A stretch of 64,000 nucleotides of DNA from contig NZ_AP025503.1 of assembly GCF_024347575.1 (NCBI RefSeq), positions 1,798,001-1,862,000 on the forward strand, written 5' to 3'. The DNA comes from Vibrio pelagius. GTDB taxonomy: Bacteria; Pseudomonadota; Gammaproteobacteria; Enterobacterales; Vibrionaceae. The notes under the pieces were generated by a model, which worked only from the letters and a program-made list of their open reading frames with translations, did not search any database and was not told the origin of the DNA. This document shows, piece by piece, positions 36,502 through 48,214 of this stretch (position 1 is the stretch's first letter; every line of letters starts with the position of its first letter). The position numbers and the translations under genes were made by a program.

Positions 36502-38568
36502 AAGCTAGTGTAAGAAGAGCTGTAAATGATAATCAGATCATTTCTATCTCTGCACCTACGAGCGCAGGAAAGTCTTATTCAATTAGAGATTTCATAGCTG
36601 AAAGTTCTGGTGATGCCGTCATAGTCGTACCATCTCGAGCCCTGATAGCTGAATATATAAACACCATGAAACAAAAGTTTGCTGGTGATAAAAGAGTAAT
36701 GATATCTGCTTTTGTCGATACAGTATTTAACTCACGAGATCTTCGCAGAATCTTCATACTAACTCCAGAAAGAGCCAGAGAACTATTTAATACAAATTCC
36801 AATCTTAATATCAGTGTATTCTTTTTTGACGAGGCGCAAGTGTCAGAAGAAAAAGAGCGCGGTGTCATTTTCGATGTATTAGTGAGACGAGTCAAAAAGA
36901 AATACCCTACCGCAAAGATAATATTTGCCCATCCATTTGTTGAAAATCCAGAAGCTCAGTTAACAAAACATGACTTCCCTGCCGATCAGGGATACTCACG
37001 TTCTTATACACACGGAACGGTTGGAAAAATTTGTATTTACCAACACCCGAGTAACAAGAAGTACTATTACTTTTCTCCGTTTGTCGATAAGGGCCATCAA
37101 ATAAAAAACTGTATCCCATACGAAAAAAAATTTGTCGACTTTGCTTTCAATGGTCATAACACGATTTTGATTTATGTATCAAAATCATCAATTTACAACG
37201 GGAAGTACCTAGAAAATTACAACAAATATATTGAATCTTTTGATGACGTTACATCGGAAGAAGCACTAAGTTTAATAGACACCATTGAACATCTGTTAGG
37301 CGCAAATGCTAATGAGCACAAATCAGACATGGTTAATTTACTTCGAAAAGGTGTAGTGATACACCACGGCTCCGTTCCCTTAGAAGTAAGGTTTCTTGTC
37401 GAAGAGTTGATTCGGAAAGGCTTCGCAAAGCTTTGTTTTGCGACCAGCACACTAGCTCAAGGTGTAAATATGCCGTTTGATATCGTCTGGTTAGATAACA
37501 TGAGAATAATGGGTGAAAGTGAGCAAGAGCGAGCACTAGCTTTTAAGAACCTGATAGGTCGAGCAGGCAGGCTATCAAGTGATAGAAAATTTGATTATGG
37601 TTATGTCTTCACAAAAAACCCACAACTTCTAACCGCAAGAGTTAATGAAAAATTTGTTCTAAAAAAAGAGTCGTTAATCGATACATCCGGAGAGGAGTGG
37701 GATCCAGACTTAGCGGAGCTCATCGATTCAATCAAAAACAATACATTCGATGATGTCCTGCAAGCCCCACCAACTAAAATCGAGCGTTTAAGCACAAACG
37801 AAAATTTAAAATATTGCCAAGCGATATTAGACTTGTTGTACGGTCAAAAAGAATTTAAAGACGTATTGAGAGGAAAGAAAAACGCTCAAAATAGAGAGAG
37901 GATAAAAGCTTACTTCCAGTTTTTATTCGAATCATCGCTTGGCCGCGTACTCTATGACGGAGAGAATGCAGTATTCTCTCAAGCAATTTCTATTTTCCTA
38001 CAAATCATTCAAGGGAGAACATTTAGAGAAATCGTTGGTCTTAGGTTCGCGATGGTATCGAACAAAGAAGAAGGAAGGAGTGGCTTCGCTAAGTTTTCTC
38101 AACCAGCGGAAAAGCTACCAAAAAGTACTCTAATAAACACATTTTCTTTATTTGAGAAAGGAACAAAAGCAAAAGATGTTAGCTACGATGCTATTGTGTT
38201 CGACACATATGATTATGTTGATCAGGTTATTTCATTCTCATTAACCGAAACATTTATAACCGCATTTAAGGTTTATAGAGAAAACACTCTAGATTACAGG
38301 GCAGATAAGATTATTGAGCTATTAAGGTATGGTACAAATGATGTAGTTCACACTATGCTTATGCGATACGGTTTTGCTCCTGAAGACGTCGCCGATTTAT
38401 CACCGTACATACAATTGATTAATGAAGAAGATATTATCTTTAAGCCAACGATAAATGATGCACCTCAATATATTCAGGACATGGTCGATTGGTACTTACC
38501 GTAAATGTGAAGACTTAAGCAACATCTCTTCTACATGCTTAAAAATCAAATATTTTGTTCTAAGAACA

Positions 38569-38600
38569 AAAAGGCCTCGCAATGCGAGGCCTTTGGTTTT
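38569..38600. terminator. Bidirectional terminator between hamB and pheT
   Basis: GGCCTCGC / GCGAGGCC with a three-base loop and A and T runs on the two sides. It lies between the convergent hamB and pheT genes. Confidence 0.88.
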
Positions 38601-38618
38601 TCTATCCATCAGAAGAGA

Positions 38619-41006
38619 TTAGTCGCGAAGTGCTGCGCCGAATTTCTCTGAGATTGAAGCTACGATAGCATCTACTGAACCAGCGATGTCTGCATCTTCT
38701 AGTGTGCGCTCTACAGACTGTAGAGTCAGTGCGATAGCTAGGCTCTTCTTGCCTTCTTCTACGCCCTTACCTACGTAAACGTCGAACAGTTTAGCGTCTG
38801 TTAGGAATTCGCCACCAGCTGCGATACACGCTTCTACGATGTCGCCAGAAGCTACTGCTTCGTCAACAACAACCGCGATATCACGACGGTTTGCAGGGAA
38901 CTTAGATACTGCTACTGCTTCTGGAAGCACGCGAGTGTTGATCGCTGCCCATTCGATTTCGAATACGATAGTACGGCCGTTAAGACCAAACTTGCGCTCA
39001 AGTTCTGGGTGAACAGTACCAATGATACCCACTTCTTTACCGTCTACTACGATAGCCGCAGTTTGACCTGGGTGAAGTGCTGGGTGCTTAGCGGCTTTGA
39101 AGCTGTAAGCTTTCTCGTTCGCTGTTAGCTCTAGAACTGCTTCTAGGTCGCCTTTCAGGTCGAAGAAGTCAACAGTGTTTGTTGCAACGTCCCAGTGCTC
39201 TTCACCGCGAGTACCAGAGATAACGCCTGCTAGCATCACTTCTTGACGCATGCCGTTTTCAGCTGATGCTTCTGGGATGAAACGTAGGCCAGATTCGAAT
39301 AGACGAACGCGTGGTTGTTGACGCTTCTGGTTGTGAACAACCGTGTTTAGAAGACCTTGGATTAGGCCAAGACGCATTGCTGACATGTCCGCAGAGATTG
39401 GGAATGGCAGGATTAGCGGCTCAACATCAGGAACGATCAGTTTTTGCTGCTCTGGCTCAACGAAGCTGTAAGTGATTGCTTCGTGGTAGCCACGGTCAAC
39501 TAGAAGATCACGAACGCGCTTAAGCGGTTGGTCAGCTTCTTTGTGATCGTTCATCTTAAGTGCCGCTTTAGGCGCTTGGTTTGGAATGTTATCGTAACCG
39601 TAGATACGACCTACTTCTTCAATTAGGTCTTGCTCGATTGCGATATCGAAACGCCAAGATGGAGACGTCGCCATCCAACCAGCTTCAGTTGTTTCTACTT
39701 CACAACCTAGACGAGTTAGGATTTCTACCACGTCTTCAGATGGGATTTCGTGACCTAGTAGGCTGTCTAGCTTAGCGCGACGTAGAGATACTACGTTTGC
39801 TTTTGGTAGATCAGCTTCAGATTCGCTGCCGTTTACTGGCGCAACTTCACCACCACAGATTTCTACTAGAAGCTGTGTTGCACGCTCCATAGCAGCTAGC
39901 TGAAGTGTTGAATCAACACCACGCTCGAAACGTAGAGAAGAATCAGTGTGTAGGCCGTAAGCACGTGCGCGACCACGGATGTGATCCGGTGCGAAGAATG
40001 CTGCTTCTAGAAGAACGTCTGTAGTTTCAGTTGTTACACCAGACTCTTCACCACCAAAGATACCAGCGATTGCTAGTGCTTTGTTGTGGTCAGCGATAAC
40101 AAGCGTGTTGCTGTTTAGTTCAGCTTCGTTGCCATCTAGAAGTGTTAGTTTTTCGCCCTGCTCTGCTAGACGAACCACGATGCCACCTTCGATCTTAGCG
40201 AGATCAAATGCGTGCATTGGCTGGCCTTGCTCTAACATCACGTAGTTTGTGATGTCTACAACTGGGTCGATTGAACGGATACCACAACGACGCAGTTTTT
40301 CTTGCATCCAGATTGGCGTTTCCGCTTTCACGTTTACGTTCTTAACCACACGGCCAAGGTAACGTGGACAAGCATCCTTTGCTTTGATTTCAACAGATAC
40401 TGTGTCTTCAATGCTTGTTGCAACAGCTTCAACTGCTGGCTCTGTAACGTCTGCGCGGTTTAGTACACCAACTTCACGAGCAAGACCACGGATGCTGAAA
40501 CAGTCTGCGCGGTTTGCTGTTAGGTCTACGTCGATCGCTACGTCTTCTAGGTCTAGAAGTTCACGAACGTCCATACCTAGAGTTGTACCTTCTGGTAGCT
40601 CAAGGATGCCGTCCGACTCTACGTCGATACCTAGCTCAGAGAAAGAACAAAGCATGCCGTGCGATGGAACACCACGTAGTTTTGCTTTCTTGATTTTGAA
40701 GTTACCAGGAAGTACTGCGCCAACTGTCGCTACTGCTACAGTTAAGCCAAGACGACAGTTAGATGCACCACATACGATGTCTAACAGCTCTTCTTCACCG
40801 ATATCAATTTTTGTAACTTGTAGTTTGTCTGCGTCTGGGTGCTGACCGCACTCAACCACTTTACCTACTTTAACGCCGGTGAATTCACCAGCAACAGGTT
40901 CTACATCGTCAACTTCCAAACCAGCCATAGTGATTTGGTGAGCTAGCTCTTCGCTGTTAATTGCAGGTTTGACCCACTCGCGTAGCCAAGATTCACTGAA
41001 TTTCAT
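38619..41006 (-). CDS. pheT: Phenylalanyl-tRNA synthetase beta subunit
   Basis: A 795-residue protein, the usual length. It starts [12 protein letters not shown] and has the tRNA-binding domain ([22 protein letters not shown]), B3/B4 editing domain motifs, the B5 domain and the C-terminal ferredoxin-like anticodon-binding domain. With PheS it charges tRNA-Phe as an alpha2-beta2 enzyme and clears mischarged Tyr-tRNA. It starts 18 bp after the pheS stop. It ends at the terminator at 38569, so pheST forms a two-gene operon; the usual third gene ihfA lies 23 kb away. Confidence 0.97.
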   Translation of the reverse strand: MKFSESWLREWVKPAINSEELAHQITMAGLEVDDVEPVAGEFTGVKVGKVVECGQHPDADKLQVTKIDIGEEELLDIVCGASNCRLGLTVAVATVGAVLPGNFKIKKAKLRGVPSHGMLCSFSELGIDVESDGILELPEGTTLGMDVRELLDLEDVAIDVDLTANRADCFSIRGLAREVGVLNRADVTEPAVEAVATSIEDTVSVEIKAKDACPRYLGRVVKNVNVKAETPIWMQEKLRRCGIRSIDPVVDITNYVMLEQGQPMHAFDLAKIEGGIVVRLAEQGEKLTLLDGNEAELNSNTLVIADHNKALAIAGIFGGEESGVTTETTDVLLEAAFFAPDHIRGRARAYGLHTDSSLRFERGVDSTLQLAAMERATQLLVEICGGEVAPVNGSESEADLPKANVVSLRRAKLDSLLGHEIPSEDVVEILTRLGCEVETTEAGWMATSPSWRFDIAIEQDLIEEVGRIYGYDNIPNQAPKAALKMNDHKEADQPLKRVRDLLVDRGYHEAITYSFVEPEQQKLIVPDVEPLILPFPISADMSAMRLGLIQGLLNTVVHNQKRQQPRVRLFESGLRFIPEASAENGMRQEVMLAGVISGTRGEEHWDVATNTVDFFDLKGDLEAVLELTANEKAYSFKAAKHPALHPGQTAAIVVDGKEVGIIGTVHPELERKFGLNGRTIVFEIEWAAINTRVLPEAVAVSKFPANRRDIAVVVDEAVASGDIVEACIAAGGEFLTDAKLFDVYVGKGVEEGKKSLAIALTLQSVERTLEDADIAGSVDAIVASISEKFGAALRD

Positions 41007-41024
41007 AGTTTTGACTGCCCCGGA

Positions 41025-42065
<1,041 letters not shown>

Positions 42066-42290
42066 CTACACATAGTAATCAAACCAGCTACTAATGCCAA
42101 ATTGAATTGCCAAAAGAACAAGTTATTGACTAAAAACACGACAAATTTAGCCTTCTTTAATGTCATTGAAACCAAATACCGCTGAGCCTTCCCCAGAAAC
42201 AGGCAAAAGTTGTCGTTTTCAAACATAGCTATGCTGTACAACTTGATGCTAATCAGGCTTGATGAACAGTAGATGACACTTCTAAATACA

Positions 42291-42320
42291 AAAATGGGCC
42301 CTATGTCAGAGCCCATTGTT
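42291..42320 (-). terminator. Terminator of the MMPL/porin-like operon
   Basis: On the minus strand AATGGGCTC...GGGCCCATT is followed by TTTTTGT. It lies downstream of the porin-like gene and upstream of the pheS promoter. Confidence 0.75.
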
Positions 42321-42403
42321 TAACTGTTTCACAGCTTAACTGTTTAAGTGATTAATTTGTTTAATAACCAAAAGGCTTAAGTGTCTATTTTTGATGTCAG
42401 TTT

Positions 42404-43600
42404 CTAGAAATAATATTCGATTGCCACTTCGACAAAGTCATCCTTTCTCGCGAAGAAGAGCAAATCTTCCGGCGTTGCGTTCTCGAACAACCAGCCATTC
42501 AATCGCCATTTGAAATGGTTATTGATTCGCGCTGAGGCTTCTAGACGGGCGCTGTAAACATCACTGTTGTCTAAGTCTTGTGTCATGCCGACCAGAACTT
42601 CAGTACCATCTTCATCGTTGAGTGCAAATCGTGTCCCAACAAACAGATCGTTTTGCCCTACGTTTTGCGCATTGTTGCCTCGGCTGTCATACAGATATTC
42701 TGCCAGAAAGCCAATGTCCCAATACGAATCCAACGCCCCGACCCAAGTGTATTCAAAGCCTGTCACTAGCCCTGTATGATTATCGAAACTGTCGCGATAA
42801 ACACTTTCTAGCTTGAGTAGCCAGTCGCCAACAATGCCTTGAACATCTAACCCGACATGCTGCATTTGCGCGTAGTAAGGTTTGAGCTTGTTCCCTTCAA
42901 AGCGAAAATATGGGTCGCGGTTGGTGCCCGCTAAGTAGCTCAAGCCAACGTCCCAATCACCGTACATTTGGCTATAGCGCAGCGCGACATCGACGTGCTT
43001 TTCTTCTCTCGAGGATTCATACAGGGCATCGTCAGAAACAGGAATGGTTGGACGTAGCCTTCCATCTTCTCCCGCAAAGGTGCGCTCTCTGAAATATGGC
43101 AGGAGCATGGCATTCACCGTACCCCACTCTTTGACAGAGGTGAAGTGCACCATAGGTTGACCAAGTTTGGCTTCGCCATCGACCGATTCAATGGCGTCGG
43201 TTTGGTTAACCACATCGACTAAGTGCGCCGATTCCGTCACGCCCCAAAACACTTTGCCAACACCGGCACGCAGTTCATAGTCATCCCAATAAGTGAGATA
43301 AAGCGCCTCACGAACATCACCGTGTGTTCGTTCGTCGTCTTGGCTATCGAAGCGATAAAACGGGATAAAGGTAAAGCTGCCGTTGCCCTCTTCTTGCTCC
43401 CAATAGAGTTCAGGTTGTAGCACTAATGAGGTTTGCTCTTTGCTTTGCCCCTGTAAGCCCTCACTGAAAAACTGACGATGCTCTACATTGACTTGTCCTG
43501 CTAACTCTACCGAATGACACATTGCAGAGACACTCATTAAACCGAGTGTTGCAGCGATGGTCACCGCTAACTGCGAGCCGAGTAACATATTCCTTTTCAT
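42404..43600 (-). CDS. Putative outer-membrane beta-barrel protein (DUF1302/alginate-export-like)
   Basis: A 398-residue protein with a signal peptide (residues about 1-29), a repetitive alternating pattern of short strands rich in Tyr, Trp and Phe, and a final aromatic residue (VEVAIEYYF), all typical of an outer-membrane barrel. It is the last gene of the tetR-regulated export operon, so it could be the outer-membrane exit or entry for the molecule handled by the MMPL protein. It starts 10 bp after the end of the previous gene. Confidence 0.75.
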   Translation of the reverse strand: MKRNMLLGSQLAVTIAATLGLMSVSAMCHSVELAGQVNVEHRQFFSEGLQGQSKEQTSLVLQPELYWEQEEGNGSFTFIPFYRFDSQDDERTHGDVREALYLTYWDDYELRAGVGKVFWGVTESAHLVDVVNQTDAIESVDGEAKLGQPMVHFTSVKEWGTVNAMLLPYFRERTFAGEDGRLRPTIPVSDDALYESSREEKHVDVALRYSQMYGDWDVGLSYLAGTNRDPYFRFEGNKLKPYYAQMQHVGLDVQGIVGDWLLKLESVYRDSFDNHTGLVTGFEYTWVGALDSYWDIGFLAEYLYDSRGNNAQNVGQNDLFVGTRFALNDEDGTEVLVGMTQDLDNSDVYSARLEASARINNHFKWRLNGWLFENATPEDLLFFARKDDFVEVAIEYYF

Positions 43601-43609
43601 ATCAATGCC

Positions 43610-44434
43610 CTACTTCGCTCGCTTAAGGGTGTTCTTTTGGAAGTCACGATCTTCTAACCCGTTCTGGAACACCAAATCCGTTGTGGTAAGAACAGTACTT
43701 TTACCCGTTTGGTGGTTCTGCATCGCCATAGTATGAGCACGCCAATACTGGTTCAGGTACTGTTTGTAATCTTGGAATGACAAGGTTTTTAGCAGTGCAC
43801 CTTTACGGTCGTAAAATTCGACTTTCATTGGGCGATAGTGCTCTTGGTCGAGCCACACTTTCTGTTTGGTGTAGCCGGAGTTTTTATCGGTTGGCACTTG
43901 CTCCAATACAAAGGTATCTAATCCATCGAGTTTGGCATCTTCCACGTAGTTAAAGGTGTACTTTTCTAGCTCGAATGAACTCAAGTCTTCGTAAGCAAAC
44001 TCGCTGCCCATGAATGGACCCGACTTGTTACGTGAAGAGATGCGTTTCACACGTTTCAGAGCAGGAAGATACAACCATTGGTCGTCTGGCTCGGTGATGT
44101 GCGAATGGTTAAGGAAAGCGGTGCCTTTTACATCGCGCGGCTCATCAAAAATGGTCAAGCCTTTGTCGCCATCGTTTTCCACCTCTAATGATTTCAATCG
44201 CATTAAGCGGGTGCTGCTCTCCCCTTGTTTGTTTTTAAGCAGCATCTCCATCGTTGCCACTGAATCCCCCCAACCAGTGTCTAGGTTTTTGCGTTTTTCC
44301 GCGATTTCTAGCCCTTTTGCAGGATCAGCCAACGCAGGTAGAGTCGCAAATGTACCTATGGTCAGCGCCCCTACTGTTATGATTGACGTCAACATTGTTT
44401 TCTTTTTGATCGAGTATTTGGTGTTTTTCATCAT
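43610..44434 (-). CDS. LolA-like outer-membrane lipoprotein-sorting family protein
   Basis: A 274-residue exported protein with a signal peptide (TMLTSIITVGALTIG...ALA) and then a single beta-rich LolA-like domain, with family features WGDSVATMEMLL, DQWLYLPALKRVKRIS and GSEFAYEDLSSF. It is usually found with MMPL/RND exporters and is thought to carry a hydrophobic compound across the periplasm. The start is the ATG at 44434 behind AAGGAG. Confidence 0.85.
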   Translation of the reverse strand: MMKNTKYSIKKKTMLTSIITVGALTIGTFATLPALADPAKGLEIAEKRKNLDTGWGDSVATMEMLLKNKQGESSTRLMRLKSLEVENDGDKGLTIFDEPRDVKGTAFLNHSHITEPDDQWLYLPALKRVKRISSRNKSGPFMGSEFAYEDLSSFELEKYTFNYVEDAKLDGLDTFVLEQVPTDKNSGYTKQKVWLDQEHYRPMKVEFYDRKGALLKTLSFQDYKQYLNQYWRAHTMAMQNHQTGKSTVLTTTDLVFQNGLEDRDFQKNTLKRAK

Positions 44435-44474
44435 GATCTCCTTGGTCAGCCCACATCCGCAGGCTGACATTTCC

Positions 44475-46892
44475 TTATTTGGTCGAAGTGGATAGTTGAG
44501 CAGCTAGGTTGGGCTGTGTTTGATTCGCTGAGGTGGTTCGTGTCTCTGGCGTTTGCTTTTTTGCGTCGCTCACGTAGTGGTTCTCTTTGTCGAAAATCAT
44601 CAGCAAGATTGGTAGCAAAATGAAATCCACAACCAGTGCGATGAAGATAACAATTGCACTCAGCAAGCCCATGTCAGCGTTGAGTCTGAAACCAGATAGC
44701 GCGAGTACACTAAAGCCAGCCACAAGTACCACTGTGGTGATCCACAATGCGCGGCCTACTGTGTGGAAGGCGTAACGTACCGCCTGTTCAGCTGACTGAC
44801 CCTCTTTACGTGCACGCTGGTACTTACTTAGGAAGTGGACTGCATCATCCACCACTATACCTAAGGTAAGCGTGACAACGACCGATAATCCAAGGTTGAT
44901 TTCGCCCGAGATAAGCGCCCACAAACCGAAGCCAATGATCGCTGGTGCAATGTTTGGTACTAGGCTAATTACACCCAAGCGAACGGAACGCAGAGCGAAG
45001 ATCATCAGCGCAGAGATAAGCACGAGCGTGATTGGCAAGGTAGAGAGCATACTCGCCATGTTAGTTTCACCGATGTGAGCGAACATCAGTGATGGGCTGG
45101 ATGCGACCACTTCATATTGAGGCGCATTGGCTGCGAACCATGCGTAGATGCGCTCTTCAAGTTCCACTAGCTCCACACTGCCAAGGTTATCGACGGTGAG
45201 TACCATTTTGATTGAGGACTTATCGACGTTGATCTGGTTGTTCAAGTCCAATCCGTAAGGCAGAGACATCTCGTACAGCAGCAGATATTGCGCCGCGAGT
45301 TCACGATCGAGCGGCAATTGATAATAGCTAGGATCATCGCTATGCATGTTTTTATTCAAACGCTTATAAACATCTGACAGTGTCGCGACATGGTCGGTTT
45401 CTGGTTGAACGCGTAACCACTCAGTAAAGTCGCCTATCGCTTGCAAGAACACAGGATCAGCAATGCCTTGAGACTCGTTGGTTTTTATCGCGATACTCAG
45501 GTTGGTCATGCCACTGATCGTCTGCTCCATAAAGTCAGCGGCTTGGCGAAACTCGTTTGAGGTATCAAAGTACTTCACCGATTCGTCGTTGACTTTATTA
45601 AGTGGAATCAAGGCCGCAGCAATCACGATCACTAGCGCAGAACCAGGCAATAAGGTTTTGCGATTGTTCACTACAAAATCACCCAACTTGTCCATAAAGG
45701 TTACTTTTTCAGACTCAGTAGTGGATGGCGCAAGGCGCTTCACAGGCAACAGGTTAAGCAGTGCAGGCAGCAGAGAGACTGATAGTAAACATGCGATCAT
45801 CACACCCAGTGCAGACAAGTTACCGAAGTCGCGCAGCACGGGAGAGTCCGACATGTTCATCATCAAGAAACCAATCGCCGTGGTCACTGACGTGATTAGA
45901 ATCGGGATGAAGTTAAGCTTGATGCTGTATTGAATTGCTTCGGCTTTGGTCATTCCGCGCTGCATGGCTTGGCGCATGGTCACAATCACGTGAACACAGT
46001 CAGCGACCGCTAGGGTTAACACCAATGTAGGTACATTCACGGTTGCAGTGCTTAAAAACATGCCTGCCCAACCAGATAAACCCATTGTTGCTAGGATAGA
46101 AGAGATAATCACCACAAGGGTTGCTACAACGCTAAAGAAGGAGCGCAGCATCAAGGTGAGAAATACCAACACCACTAACAGCATTAAAGGCACTAGCGTT
46201 GAGCTATCCTCTTGAGCTGAAGTCATAAAAGCGTCATTCATGGCTATGATGCCCGCTTTGTAGAAATCTACATTTGGGTAGTCAGCTTGGTATTTGCCAA
46301 TCATAGCGTTAATGGCTGTGATGACCTCTTGAACTTCCGCGGTTTTGTCCACTTCTGGTAATTGCACCGTCACGTTAACAATCGTCACATCACCAGACTC
46401 AGACACCAATGCATTCTTAAGTAGTGGTTCGTTTAACGCGATCTGTTTTACTTTTGCAATACGCTCAGGGGTATGTTCGTACTCTTCATACAAGAGATCT
46501 TCTACCAAGAGGTCATCTTCGAGTGCTTCGGTATGTTGATAGTTAGCGATGGAGTCAACACGGCTAGAGTATGGAATTTGCCATGAATCGACGGTAAGGC
46601 TCTGGATCAGAGTCAAAGTCTCTGGCGTGAAAACATTGCCATCGTCTGGGGCGATCACAATGGAAAGGTTGTCTGTTTTAGCGAAGGTGGTTTGAATCTC
46701 GTCAAACGCCATCAACTGTTTGTTGGTTCCTTCAAAGAAGATATTGTAATCACCTCTAAAATAGAGGTTTTTGGCGCCGAACGTAGCAACGGCGATCACC
46801 GCTAACATTACGAATAAGGTTATAAACGAGTGTTGGGTGGGTAACGTATACCAAGCGCTCTGTGTTTCTGATGGTTGATTTTGGGGTTCCAT
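44475..46892 (-). CDS. RND/MMPL-family exporter
   Basis: An 805-residue inner-membrane protein with two similar halves, each with a large periplasmic loop and a bundle of about five membrane helices (first loop at residues 45-230, second at 420-640). The helix bundles contain LTLAVADCVHVIV and TLGIVVDDAVHFL, the repeated Asp pairs of MMPL and HpnN-like exporters. It probably moves lipids or other hydrophobic substances. GGAG precedes the ATG at 46892; an operator dyad lies just upstream at 46908. Confidence 0.88.
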   Translation of the reverse strand: MEPQNQPSETQSAWYTLPTQHSFITLFVMLAVIAVATFGAKNLYFRGDYNIFFEGTNKQLMAFDEIQTTFAKTDNLSIVIAPDDGNVFTPETLTLIQSLTVDSWQIPYSSRVDSIANYQHTEALEDDLLVEDLLYEEYEHTPERIAKVKQIALNEPLLKNALVSESGDVTIVNVTVQLPEVDKTAEVQEVITAINAMIGKYQADYPNVDFYKAGIIAMNDAFMTSAQEDSSTLVPLMLLVVLVFLTLMLRSFFSVVATLVVIISSILATMGLSGWAGMFLSTATVNVPTLVLTLAVADCVHVIVTMRQAMQRGMTKAEAIQYSIKLNFIPILITSVTTAIGFLMMNMSDSPVLRDFGNLSALGVMIACLLSVSLLPALLNLLPVKRLAPSTTESEKVTFMDKLGDFVVNNRKTLLPGSALVIVIAAALIPLNKVNDESVKYFDTSNEFRQAADFMEQTISGMTNLSIAIKTNESQGIADPVFLQAIGDFTEWLRVQPETDHVATLSDVYKRLNKNMHSDDPSYYQLPLDRELAAQYLLLYEMSLPYGLDLNNQINVDKSSIKMVLTVDNLGSVELVELEERIYAWFAANAPQYEVVASSPSLMFAHIGETNMASMLSTLPITLVLISALMIFALRSVRLGVISLVPNIAPAIIGFGLWALISGEINLGLSVVVTLTLGIVVDDAVHFLSKYQRARKEGQSAEQAVRYAFHTVGRALWITTVVLVAGFSVLALSGFRLNADMGLLSAIVIFIALVVDFILLPILLMIFDKENHYVSDAKKQTPETRTTSANQTQPNLAAQLSTSTK

Positions 46893-46907
46893 CACAGTCT
46901 CCATATG

Positions 46908-46920
46908 TGACGATTCGTCA
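46908..46920. promoter_or_regulatory. TetR operator, copy 1
   Basis: TGACGATTCGTCA, a 13-bp near-perfect palindrome 15 bp upstream of the MMPL start. The same sequence is at 47019 and variants lie at 47995 and 48012. Confidence 0.75.
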
Positions 46921-47018
46921 TAAATGTACATTTAAAAACCAGCAATTCGCTGGCAAACATACAAAATGAGGTCAAAATTAAGAACTGACTCGATACAACC
47001 TAAATCAATTCATCTTTT

Positions 47019-47031
47019 TGACGATTCGTCA
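47019..47031. promoter_or_regulatory. TetR operator, copy 2
   Basis: TGACGATTCGTCA, identical to copy 1, about 127 bp upstream of the MMPL start codon and between tetR and the operon promoter. Confidence 0.75.
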
Positions 47032-47080
47032 CTAATGGCGCTAAAATAACCCATTAACTTGCGCAATGGGCTACCTAAAC

Positions 47081-47869
47081 TTAACGACCAACAGATTCTA
47101 GATAAGCAACTTCTTCACTGAACAACTCTTGCTCTACTCGGCGCCAGGTCTTTTTATAATCCCATTCCGAAGAGAGCGGCTGCCAGTTCAAGCCATCTAA
47201 AAGCATATTAGCGTTGTGAAGCACAGAGTATGGGTCTTGGATTCGTTTAATACAGTGACTGTTAGATGCATTTTGATTCAAGGCGTTTGAACCAAAAGCG
47301 ATAGACCAGTTAGCAAAGACAATCGCATCAGACCCAATCCCAGAAGAGAATTTCAAATCTCCAGCCTCAACCGCACGATTAACCAAATCATCCGCATGCT
47401 GAATCACCATCTCTTCGAGTTGATTAAGCTCTTGTACTCTTGTTGGCGAAGCCTTCTCTAGTATCCAAGGGCTCTTGGCCATAATTGCACAGGTTGAAAG
47501 TACCGGTTCCATACGTGCATAAATTCGGTATGCAACGTGCAGTGCCATTACTTTTTCACGGCTTGTGCCTTCAAACTCCGCAGAGCGCGCAAACAACATC
47601 GCCTCTGTTTTAAGTGAATGAATACACAGGGCTAAAACAACGTCTTCTTTGCTACAAAAATGGTTGTATATCGTCCCTTTTGAGTAAGAGCTTGCAGCGG
47701 TCAGCTTATCCATAGTTAAGTTACCAAAACCCTGCTCTCGAACGATATCTCTTGCCAACAACATAAGCTCTACCTCGCGTTCTGCGATCGCTTGTTGTTT
47801 TTTAGTCATGCCCGAGACACACCCTAGCATTCCTTTTATTTCATCTTTGCAACCTAAGCCAAACTTCAT
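47081..47869 (-). CDS. TetR-family transcriptional repressor
   Basis: A 262-residue protein. A helix-turn-helix of the TetR type lies at residues about 40-80 (LTMDKLTAASSYSKGTIYNHFCSKEDVVLAL), followed by a ligand-binding core. An internal start at Met21 (47809) is possible since the first 20 residues are not conserved in the family. It is transcribed in the same direction as the MMPL operon, with the operator TGACGATTCGTCA between, and two similar operators lie upstream of the gene itself, so it probably represses both itself and the operon until an effector such as a fatty compound binds. Confidence 0.88.
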   Translation of the reverse strand: MKFGLGCKDEIKGMLGCVSGMTKKQQAIAEREVELMLLARDIVREQGFGNLTMDKLTAASSYSKGTIYNHFCSKEDVVLALCIHSLKTEAMLFARSAEFEGTSREKVMALHVAYRIYARMEPVLSTCAIMAKSPWILEKASPTRVQELNQLEEMVIQHADDLVNRAVEAGDLKFSSGIGSDAIVFANWSIAFGSNALNQNASNSHCIKRIQDPYSVLHNANMLLDGLNWQPLSSEWDYKKTWRRVEQELFSEEVAYLESVGR

Positions 47870-47994
47870 GTTTAGTCCGTACCTTAACTCAGCCTATATA
47901 ATGGCATGGTCTGTTTTAAACCTTGTCTGTATTAAACAATACTCCTACTCAATATAATAACATGAATCCCATAATCATGTACGCTGCCATTTTG

Positions 47995-48007
47995 TGACGC
48001 TTCGTCA
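47995..48007. promoter_or_regulatory. TetR operator, copy 3
   Basis: TGACGCTTCGTCA, one base from copies 1 and 2, upstream of tetR. Confidence 0.72.
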
Positions 48008-48011
48008 TTTT

Positions 48012-48024
48012 TGACTTATCGTCA
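48012..48024. promoter_or_regulatory. TetR operator, copy 4 (imperfect)
   Basis: TGACTTATCGTCA, four bases downstream of copy 3; together they form a tandem operator before tetR. Confidence 0.6.
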
Positions 48025-48214
48025 TAATAGCGCAAACATTGATCAGATCAAGTTGATTTTATAATATTATTCGACTGATGAATCATTTCTGGTAATTACT
48101 CAACCAAGCTCATACATTTTCAAATGTCAGATACGACAAACACTTCATTCTCAAACGTTTATGAAACTAAAATGTGTCGCTTTAAAACTGAGGCGCGACT
48201 TTCAATACTGAACG

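Larger units (their letters stand above)
34876..38504 (+). pseudogene. hamB: HamB helicase of the Hachiman system, interrupted by an IS element
   Basis: The first 94 codons (34876-35158, TTG start) are intact; then the IS10-like element intervenes, and coding resumes at 36502. Joining the two parts and counting the duplicated 9 bp once gives an uninterrupted 761-residue frame. It has SF2 helicase motifs: Walker A APTSAGKS (112-119), DEAQ (204-207), ATSTLAQGVNMP (407-418) and GRAGR (446-450), the Ski2-like pattern reported for HamB. As it stands, the 5' part would give a 106-residue fragment and the 3' part a product from Met150 at 36666, lacking Walker A; neither can be an active helicase. 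Confidence 0.85.

Noticed and set aside
36666..38504. A stand-alone 612-residue helicase gene
   Set aside because: It lacks Walker A, and the frame is continuous with hamB upstream once the insertion sequence is removed; it is the 3' part of hamB.
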